NCBI RefSeq assembly: GCF_029910215.1
Contig: NZ_CP110395.1
Location: 310,001 to 374,000, forward strand
From: Paraburkholderia sp. D15
GTDB lineage: Bacteria > Pseudomonadota > Gammaproteobacteria > Burkholderiales > Burkholderiaceae
DNA: 64,000 nucleotides
Direction of reading: 5' to 3'
The position numbers were made by a program, and so were the translations under genes. Positions 57,631 through 64,000 of the stretch are shown piece after piece. Below the pieces are notes generated by a model, which was given only the letters and a program-made list of their open reading frames with translations, ran no database searches and was not told the origin of the DNA. The stretch's first letter is position 1. Every line of letters begins with the position of its first letter.

Positions 57631-58614
57631 ATGAAACTTGCCACGCTGAAGGACGGCACGCGCGACGGCCAACTGATCGTCGTGTCCCGCGACCTGCACA
57701 CCGCGGCCATTGCCGACGCGATCGCGCCCACCATGCAGCGCGTGCTCGACGACTGGACCTTCTACGCGCCGCAATTGCAGGACCTGTACGACGCGCTCAA
57801 TCAGGGCCGCGCACGCAACAGCTTTGCGTTCGATGCGAAAGACTGCATGGCGCCGCTGCCGCGCGCGTTCCAGTGGGCCGACGGTTCGTCGTACGTGAAT
57901 CACGTCGAACTGGTGCGGCGCGCGCGCGGCGCGGACATGCCGCCGGAATTCTGGACCGATCCGTTGATGTACCAGGGCGGAAGCGACGACTTCATCGGCC
58001 CGAAGGACGACGTCACGTGCGCGTCGGAAGACTTCGGCATCGACTTCGAAGCGGAAGTCGCGGTGATCACCGCCGATGTGCCGATGGGCGCGACGCCCGA
58101 CCAGGCGCTGCGCGGCGTGCGTCTCGTCACGCTCGTCAACGACGTGTCGCTGCGCAATCTGATTCCCGCCGAACTCGCGAAGGGCTTCGGCTTTTTCCAG
58201 AGCAAGCCGGCGACCTCGTTCGCACCGGTCGCCGTCACGCCGGACGAACTCGGCGAACATTGGCGCGAAGGCCGCGTGCATCGACCGATGATCGTTCATT
58301 GGAACGGCAGGAAAGTGGGCCAGCCGGACGCGGGCACCGACATGGTGTTCCATTTCGGCCAGTTGATCGCGCACGCGGCGAAGACGCGCAATCTGCGCGC
58401 GGGCGCGATCGTCGGGTCGGGCACCGTGTCGAACAAGGATGCGAAACGCGGCTACTGCTGCATCGCCGAGAAGCGTTGCCTCGAGACCATCGAGCACGGC
58501 GCGCCGCAAACGGAGTTCATGAAGTACGGCGACACGGTGAAGATCGAAATGTTCGACGAAGCGGGCAAGTCGATTTTCGGTTCGATCGATCAGGCGATCG
58601 CGCCGCTGGAGTAA
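57631..58614 (+). CDS. Fumarylacetoacetate hydrolase family protein
   Basis: A 327-residue FAH-fold enzyme. Metal-binding blocks are EDFGIDFEAEVAVITADV and LVNDVSLRNLIP, with VGSGTVSNKD and the YINHVELV-like SSYVNHVELVRRARG. The fold cleaves C-C bonds of fumarylacetoacetate or related diketo acids. Divergence from an IclR gene fits homogentisate/tyrosine or aromatic catabolism, though maiA and hmgA are absent here. The start is ATG 57631. Confidence 0.88.
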   Translation: MKLATLKDGTRDGQLIVVSRDLHTAAIADAIAPTMQRVLDDWTFYAPQLQDLYDALNQGRARNSFAFDAKDCMAPLPRAFQWADGSSYVNHVELVRRARGADMPPEFWTDPLMYQGGSDDFIGPKDDVTCASEDFGIDFEAEVAVITADVPMGATPDQALRGVRLVTLVNDVSLRNLIPAELAKGFGFFQSKPATSFAPVAVTPDELGEHWREGRVHRPMIVHWNGRKVGQPDAGTDMVFHFGQLIAHAAKTRNLRAGAIVGSGTVSNKDAKRGYCCIAEKRCLETIEHGAPQTEFMKYGDTVKIEMFDEAGKSIFGSIDQAIAPLE

Positions 58615-58815
58615 CGCTGGAACGAGCGCGCCGCTCGCGAAAGGGTTTCGCCCGATGCCGCCGGCCTGACGCGCCGCTACACTGATCGGCGCGGCGGCAG
58701 GCCCGGGGTGGCGGCTGCCTGGTTCGGGCGTCGGGCCTCGCTATCCGTCCGGCGCCGGATCGGCAGCTCATCTGCGCCATCACCTCGACAACGAAAACCA
58801 ATGTGAGGAGACAGC

Positions 58816-60045
58816 ATGCCGCGATTCGTATCCCTGACTGCCCGCAGATCCGCTAAGTCCCGCAAATCCCGCATGTCCCGCACGCCGCGCAAGTCGCTTG
58901 GAGCCGCCGCGCTGTGCGCCGCGCTTGCCGCTTGCGCGTTGCCCGTCACGGGCTTTGCCCAGGTCAAGATCGGCCTCGTGCTGTCGTTGACGGGACCGGC
59001 CGCGTCGCTCGGCATTCCCGCGCGCGATACGGTCACGCTGCTGCCGAAGCAGATCGGCGGCCAGGCCGTCGAGTATGTGGTGCTCGACGACGCGTCCGAT
59101 ACCACGCAGGCCGTGCAGGACACCAAGAAGCTGATTTCCGAGAATCACGTCGATGCGATCATCGGTTCGTCGATCACCCCGAACTCGCTCGCGATGATCG
59201 ACGTGGTCGCCGAAGGCGAAACGCCGATGATCTCGCTGGCGTCGTCGGCGAAAATCATCGAACCCGTGGATGCGAAACGTCACTGGGTCTTCAAGACCCC
59301 GCAGACCGACGCGATGATGGCCTCCGCGATCGCCGAGCATGCGAGCGCGCACAACGTGAAGACGATGGCGTTCATCGGCCAGGCCGACGCGCTTGGCGAG
59401 ACGTTCTACGCCGAAGTCGCGAAGTTCGCGCAACTGCATCACATCGACATGGTGGCGAGCGAGCGCTTCAATCGCACCGACCCGAGCGTGACCGGCCAGA
59501 TCCTCAAGATTCTCGCGACGCATCCCGATGCGGTCGTGGTCGGCGCGGCCGGCACGCCCGCCGCGCTGCCGCCGAAAACGCTGCGGGAACGCGGCTACAA
59601 GGGGCTGATCTATCACAATCATGGCGTCGGCAATAACGACTTCCTGCGCGTGTGCGGCGCCGATTGCAACGGCACCTTCCTGCCCGCGAGTCCGGTGCTG
59701 GTGGCCGCGCAATTGCCCGCCGATCATCCGGCGAAGCGTCTCGCGCTCGACTACATCGCGCGCTTCGAGGCGTTGCGCGGACCGGGCAGCGTGTCGGCGT
59801 TCGGCTCCTACACGTGGGACGCGGGCATGCTGCTCAACCATGCGGTGCCGATCGCGCTGAAAGCCGGCGCGCCGGGCACGCAGGAGTTCCGCCGCGCATT
59901 GCGCGACGCGCTCGAAGCGACGCGCGGACTGGCGGACACCAATGGCGTGGTCAACATGAGCACCACCGATCACCTCGGCCTCGATCAGCGCGCTCGCGTG
60001 ATGGTCGAGATCAGCAACGGCAAGTGGGTGTATCAGCCGCGTTAA
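58816..60045 (+). CDS. Branched-chain amino acid ABC transporter substrate-binding protein
   Basis: A 409-residue periplasmic-binding protein (LivK-like, Peripla_BP_6). An extended basic N-terminus with RKSRMSRTPRK-type repeats precedes the signal peptide (GAAALCAALAACALPVTGFA) and mature start QVKIGLVLSLTGPAASLGIP. GAGGAG stands before ATG 58816. The ligand could be an aromatic or branched amino acid; context (FAH, crotonase) suggests catabolism. The permease genes are not adjacent. Confidence 0.9.
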   Translation: MPRFVSLTARRSAKSRKSRMSRTPRKSLGAAALCAALAACALPVTGFAQVKIGLVLSLTGPAASLGIPARDTVTLLPKQIGGQAVEYVVLDDASDTTQAVQDTKKLISENHVDAIIGSSITPNSLAMIDVVAEGETPMISLASSAKIIEPVDAKRHWVFKTPQTDAMMASAIAEHASAHNVKTMAFIGQADALGETFYAEVAKFAQLHHIDMVASERFNRTDPSVTGQILKILATHPDAVVVGAAGTPAALPPKTLRERGYKGLIYHNHGVGNNDFLRVCGADCNGTFLPASPVLVAAQLPADHPAKRLALDYIARFEALRGPGSVSAFGSYTWDAGMLLNHAVPIALKAGAPGTQEFRRALRDALEATRGLADTNGVVNMSTTDHLGLDQRARVMVEISNGKWVYQPR

Positions 60046-60099
60046 ACGAACTATCGCGAACTATCAGTCAGGTTTCAGGCCAGTCACGGATTGCACATC

Positions 60100-61002
60100 A
60101 TGTCTCAAGCACCGCACACATCGCACGATTCGCACGCCAATGACGCGTACTACGCGCGCTACGAGTCGCTGCAACTGCATCGCCATCCGCATGGCGTGCT
60201 CGAAGTCGTGATGAACGGCGCAGGCGCGAACAAAAGCGGCCTCGCCACCGCCGACGCGCGGATGCATTACGAACTCGCCGAAATCTGGCGCGACATCGAC
60301 CGTGATCCCGAGACACGTGTCGCGATCATTCGCGGCGAGGGCAAGGGCTTTTCGGCGGGCGGCGATCTGCAACTGGTCGAAGACATGGCGACCGATTTCG
60401 ACGTGCGCGCGCGGGTGTGGCGCGAGGCACGCGATCTGGTCTACAACGTGATCAATTGCAGCAAGCCGATCGTCTCGGCGATGCACGGTCCGGCGGTCGG
60501 CGCGGGACTCGTCGCGGGGCTGCTCGCGGATATTTCGATCGCGGCGAAGACGGCGCGCATCATCGACGGTCATACGCGGCTGGGCGTCGCTGCCGGCGAT
60601 CACGCGGCGATCGTGTGGCCGCTGTTGTGTGGCATGGCGAAGGCCAAGTACTACCTGATGCTGTGCGAGCCGGTGAGCGGCGAGGAGGCGGAGCGGATCG
60701 GCCTCGTCTCGCTCGCCGTCGATGAAAACGATCTGCTGCCCAAGGCGTTCGACGTCGCACGCAAACTCGCCGACGGTTCGCAGACGGCGATCCGCTGGAC
60801 CAAGTACGCGCTGAATAACTGGCTGCGTTCGGCGGGGCCGGCGTTCGATACGTCGCTGGCACTGGAGTTCATGGGCTTCGCCGGGCCCGACGTGCGCGAA
60901 GGCGTGAAGTCGCTGCGCGAGCGGCGCGCGCCGGATTTCGGCGCGGCTGATCCGTGGACCGGCGATGCGCGACCGACGGGCGGCCGGGATGGCGATGCAT
61001 GA
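60100..61002 (+). CDS. Enoyl-CoA hydratase/isomerase (crotonase) family protein
   Basis: A 300-residue crotonase-fold protein: [19 protein letters not shown] (oxyanion hole), [19 protein letters not shown], and the SVAL-like C-terminal helices. The two catalytic Glu of classical enoyl-CoA hydratase are not present (Val and His align there), so it may be a different crotonase-superfamily activity such as a hydrolase or decarboxylase. ATG 60100 is preferred over TTG 60091. It lies 54 bases after the binding-protein gene. Confidence 0.85.
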   Translation: MSQAPHTSHDSHANDAYYARYESLQLHRHPHGVLEVVMNGAGANKSGLATADARMHYELAEIWRDIDRDPETRVAIIRGEGKGFSAGGDLQLVEDMATDFDVRARVWREARDLVYNVINCSKPIVSAMHGPAVGAGLVAGLLADISIAAKTARIIDGHTRLGVAAGDHAAIVWPLLCGMAKAKYYLMLCEPVSGEEAERIGLVSLAVDENDLLPKAFDVARKLADGSQTAIRWTKYALNNWLRSAGPAFDTSLALEFMGFAGPDVREGVKSLRERRAPDFGAADPWTGDARPTGGRDGDA

Positions 61003-61162
61003 GCGGCTGACGCGCGTCTTGCGGCGTCTCTGACACTCCTGACAGGCGCTTCCGGCACATGCCCGGCCGGCGTCTCAAAACCCTTGTGCCCGCACGGTAT
61101 GATCGACCCCACCGCGCGCGGCCTGGCGCTCACTTCTCATTTTTAGCAGCGAGGCGACAAGC

Positions 61163-62002
61163 ATGACCGACACATCCGATTCCACGCCGCCGTTTCCCGG
61201 CTTCCCTGGCTTTCCGCCCGCCGAAATGCTCGAACGCATGTGGGGGATGATGCGGCTGTCGCCGTTCGGCTCCGCGTTCTCCGGCGCGCAGCCGGGCGCG
61301 GGCATGGGACCGTCGCTGTCGATGATGTCCGACATGATGGCGCCGCTCACGAACGTCGAGGAGCTCGACAAGCGCATCACCGACATGCGCGCGGTCGAGC
61401 AATGGCTGAAGCTGAACCTGAGCATGCTGCAATCCGCGATCCAGGCGCTTGAAGTGCAGCGCGCGACGCTCGCGACGCTGCGCGCGTTCGGCGCGTTCGC
61501 GCAATCGTCGATGGAGCAGTCGGCGGCTGCGGCGACCGCGGCGCCGAAACCGTCGCCGTCGCCATCGAGCGGCGGCTGGCCTCATACGCAGCAGGCGGCG
61601 GCTTCCGCTGCTGCCGCCGAGCCGGCCGCCAGCGCGGAACCGGCCTCCGAAGCGGCCCAGGACGAGACCCCCGATACCCCGCCGTTCGACGCATCCGCGT
61701 GGTGGAATCTGCTGCAGTCGCAGTTCAACCAGATTGCGCAGTTCGCGATGACCCAGCCGGGGGCGGCCGCCGCCGGAGTTGGCGCGGCGGGCGCGGCGGG
61801 CGCGGCGGGCGATCCGGCGCCGGGCGGAACGGCTTCGTCGAGCGGCGCGGGCGGCGGTGCGTCGCCGTCAGCATCGACATCGGCATCGGCATCGACGAAG
61901 AACGCGGAATCGACCGCCAAACGGCCGGCGGCGAAGCGGGCTTCGGCGTCAACGTCGGCGGCATCGACAGCGGCGAAACGCACGACGAAGAAGTCGCTCT
62001 GA
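61163..62002 (+). CDS. phaM: PHA granule multifunctional regulator (PhaM-like)
   Basis: A 279-residue protein resembling PhaM, which activates PHA synthase and attaches granules to the nucleoid. The N-terminus is Pro/Phe-rich (TPPFPGFPGFPPAEMLERMW), followed by a central coiled-coil-like segment (VEELDKRITDMRAVEQWLKL). The Ala/Ser/Pro-rich linker precedes a C-terminal basic AKRP/AKRTTKKSL tail for DNA binding. No Pha biosynthesis genes are in the window. Confidence 0.85.
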   Translation: MTDTSDSTPPFPGFPGFPPAEMLERMWGMMRLSPFGSAFSGAQPGAGMGPSLSMMSDMMAPLTNVEELDKRITDMRAVEQWLKLNLSMLQSAIQALEVQRATLATLRAFGAFAQSSMEQSAAAATAAPKPSPSPSSGGWPHTQQAAASAAAAEPAASAEPASEAAQDETPDTPPFDASAWWNLLQSQFNQIAQFAMTQPGAAAAGVGAAGAAGAAGDPAPGGTASSSGAGGGASPSASTSASASTKNAESTAKRPAAKRASASTSAASTAAKRTTKKSL

Positions 62003-62585
62003 CCGATCTGATGGTGGAGACGCGAGAACTCGCGGCGGTCCGGAAAGCCGCCGCGACAAAAAACCACACCGCATCCGCGGATGCACGCCGAATCGCCGTC
62101 TGTCATGGTTTTGACGCCGATTTTCCGTCACACTCCGCGGACCGCGCGCTTTGTTGAGAGAGGTCAACCGGGCATCGGAATTGCGTCCGTTGCCGTGGGA
62201 TTTCCGTAAAGTCAGCGTGCTATCATTGTGTAAGCTTCAATTGGTTTTTGGGCGTGCGCTGAAAACAACCAATCCCAGCCGCCCTTGCTTCATTTTGCCG
62301 CCGGCCAGACCGGCGCAGGGCTGGACGGTGCGGTTTTCATCGCAGACTGGCTCGACCTCAGGCACAGGGCATCCCTCACCCACGGTTGGCCGCGCAGCGC
62401 GTAGCTGGAGTCGGGCGTGCCCGCGCAACCGCCTGACTTCTTTGCTTCCCGATGCATCTAGGCGGTGGATTACCGCGTAAAATTGAATGTTGGCCGACGC
62501 ACGGCGCAATCCGTTCGTCGTCCATGAGAGTGCTACACGTAGCAGCGACAGACACACACAGCAAGCGCAGAACAGGGGTGGGACT
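62003..62585. other. Intergenic gap without recognisable gene
   Basis: The 583 bases between phaM and the ferritin-like gene contain only short overlapping frames with no conserved look. A TATCAT -10-like box occurs near 62221. No terminator or RNA motif can be assigned confidently. Confidence 0.35.
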
Positions 62586-63458
62586 ATGAACACCATGCTT
62601 TATCCGGAACTTTATAAATCGCTCGAATCCGTTCGATGGGACATGGAGAAAGACATTCCCTGGGACAAGTTCGATGCATCGCTCTTGACCGACGAGCAGG
62701 CCGCCACGATCAAGATGAACGCGATCACCGAATGGTCGGCGTTGCCCGCCACGGAAATGTTTCTGCGTGACAACCATCACGACAGCGATTTCTCCGCGTT
62801 CATGAGCGTGTGGTTCTTCGAGGAACAGAAGCATTCGCTGGTGCTGATGGAGTATCTGCGCCGTTTCAAACCGGAACTGTGCCCCACGGAAGAAGAGCTG
62901 CACGCGGTGCGCTTCGAATTCGATCCGGCGCCGCCGCTCGAAACGCTGATGCTGCACTTCTGCGGCGAAATCCGTTTGAATCACTGGTATCGCCGTGCCG
63001 CCGAATGGCACACCGAGCCGGTCATCAAGCAGATCTACGAAACCATTTCGCGCGACGAAGCGCGTCACGGCGGCGCGTACCTGCGCTACATGAAGAAGGC
63101 GATGGGCCAAACCGGCGACATCGCGCGTGCTGCGTTCGCCAAGATCGGCGTGCTGATGGCGTCGGCGCGCCGCACCGAAAAGCCGCTGCATCCCACTAAC
63201 CTGCACGTGAATCAGGCGCTGTTCCCGCGCGACACGATCCAGTCTCGTCTGCCGGATCCGGAATGGCTCGAGCGCTGGCTCGACGAACAGATCCGCTTCG
63301 ACGACGGCTGGGAAAAGAAGGTGGTCGAGCGGATTCTGCACAACCTGTCCATCCTGTTCGAACGCACGTTCAACACCGCGCAGGAACTGAACCGTTATCG
63401 CAAGGAAGTCGTCGCGCGTTTGCAGGCCGACCAGAAGTCGGCGGAACAGCCGGCTTGA
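62586..63458 (+). CDS. Ferritin-like diiron protein (acyl-ACP desaturase-like)
   Basis: A 290-residue helical protein with a diiron ligand pattern: E49 (ITEWSAL), E80 and H83 in FFEEQKH, E128 in CGEIRLNHW, E158 and H161 in RDEARHGGAYL. The pattern matches ferritin-like/AurF or acyl-ACP desaturase-type oxygenases. The substrate is unknown. GGGGTG precedes ATG 62586. The gene follows phaM in the same direction; the link to lipid or PHA metabolism is only suggested by that. Confidence 0.8.
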   Translation: MNTMLYPELYKSLESVRWDMEKDIPWDKFDASLLTDEQAATIKMNAITEWSALPATEMFLRDNHHDSDFSAFMSVWFFEEQKHSLVLMEYLRRFKPELCPTEEELHAVRFEFDPAPPLETLMLHFCGEIRLNHWYRRAAEWHTEPVIKQIYETISRDEARHGGAYLRYMKKAMGQTGDIARAAFAKIGVLMASARRTEKPLHPTNLHVNQALFPRDTIQSRLPDPEWLERWLDEQIRFDDGWEKKVVERILHNLSILFERTFNTAQELNRYRKEVVARLQADQKSAEQPA

Positions 63459-63508
63459 CGGCCGCACACGCTTGAATGAACGCATGACCCGCTTCGGCGG
63501 TGAAACAG

Positions 63509-63544
63509 AACGGCCCGGCAGGCGTGAGCTTGCCGGGCCGTTTT
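63509..63544 (+). terminator. Terminator after the ferritin-like gene
   Basis: A 12-bp perfect stem (AACGGCCCGGCA and complement), 10-base loop, then TTTT. Confidence 0.88.
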
Positions 63545-63614
63545 GCGTCATGCCGTCGAACGTGTATCGTGGCGGCTCATTTCCTTTATCGCTTCTTCTC
63601 TTTCCGGTTTCGTC

Positions 63615-64000
63615 ATGGCTGCTACTTTTGAACGCAAGATGCTGACGCGCGACGCCCTCGTGGCGCTGCGTCCCACGCTCAACGCGCCGGTGGTGTTCAC
63701 CAACGGCGTGTTCGACATCCTGCATCGCGGGCACGTTACCTATCTGGCCGACGCCAAGGCGCTGGGCGCGTGTCTGATCGTCGGCGTGAACAGCGATGCG
63801 TCGGTGCGCATGCTCGGCAAGGGCGACGACCGGCCGATCAACGTCGAGTCGGACCGGATGGCGCTGCTCGCGGCGCTGGAAAGCGTCGATTACGTGGTGT
63901 GTTTCGGCGAGAAGACGCCGGTCGAGCTGATTTCGGCGCTGCGGCCGGATGTGCTCGTCAAGGGCGGCGACTATGACATGGATGTGCTGCCGGAATCAGC
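63615..64000 (+). CDS. rfaE2: D-glycero-beta-D-manno-heptose 1-phosphate adenylyltransferase, N-terminal part
   Basis: The first 128 residues of a nucleotidyltransferase making ADP-heptose for lipopolysaccharide core. The HxGH-type motif is [19 protein letters not shown], and the second block is [20 protein letters not shown]. The gene runs off the window edge. It appears to be the separate adenylyltransferase (HldC/RfaE2) rather than the fused HldE, because no kinase domain precedes it. Confidence 0.92.
   Translation, partial: MAATFERKMLTRDALVALRPTLNAPVVFTNGVFDILHRGHVTYLADAKALGACLIVGVNSDASVRMLGKGDDRPINVESDRMALLAALESVDYVVCFGEKTPVELISALRPDVLVKGGDYDMDVLPES

Noticed and set aside
62003..62585. 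A small gene before the ferritin-like gene (62151-62480)
   Set aside because: No ribosome site or conserved composition, and the frame looks random.

Overview
The window reads as chromosomal DNA of a Burkholderia/Paraburkholderia-type betaproteobacterium. The evidence is high GC with strong GC3 bias, an OmpC-family Burkholderia porin, a KirBac channel, DUF3567 and DUF1840 proteins, a PhaM granule protein, a methionine synthase split into two genes, and the argS-SPOR-dsbA-SDR order. Nearly all of it is ordinary core or accessory metabolism. No tRNA, rRNA, CRISPR array or prophage was seen.

Layout, 0-24 kb: a truncated 2-oxoacid:ferredoxin oxidoreductase, a KirBac K+ channel, two small conserved ORFs, a mannose/fructose operon (LacI - AGE epimerase - fructokinase), an EAL-CBS-GGDEF protein, an SBF transporter, a glycine-rich secreted protein, a porin, a LysR regulator, nitronate monooxygenase, a fluoroacetate-dehalogenase-type hydrolase, the sulfate-binding protein, and an RBBP9-like hydrolase. 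These are followed by a plus-strand block (ghrA, HMG-CoA lyase, YbaK, DUF1289, MaoC, MBL) and a divergent EamA/Lrp pair.

24-31 kb: the biotin operon bioA-F-D-B (minus strand; bioA uses TTG) lies next to a roughly 2.1-kb imperfect palindromic element. One arm of that element has been split by an IS481-family insertion sequence.

31-47 kb: a secreted dienelactone-hydrolase-like protein, YchJ, a gutted acyl-CoA dehydrogenase remnant, SDR, thiolase, aceK and a LiuR-like MerR regulator that faces an MBL hydrolase. Then come an orphan DUF3396 (type VI immunity family) protein, a peptide-binding protein, SDR, dsbA, a SPOR protein and argS.

47-64 kb: DUF1840, a small secreted protein, and the split metH operon. 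Between the two metH genes sits an AAA ATPase + DUF4276 pair that resembles an antiphage/conflict module and is joined to metH by ATGA/TAATG overlaps. After it come DUF3567, an enol-lactonase-like hydrolase, DUF3108, a divergent IclR/fumarylacetoacetase pair, a branched-chain amino-acid binding protein, a crotonase-fold protein lacking both usual glutamates, PhaM, a ferritin-like diiron protein and the truncated hldE/rfaE2 adenylyltransferase.

The most unusual items are the ATPase/DUF4276 pair inside the metH operon, the palindromic element with an IS in its arm, and several well-formed operator-like palindromes at divergent promoters.
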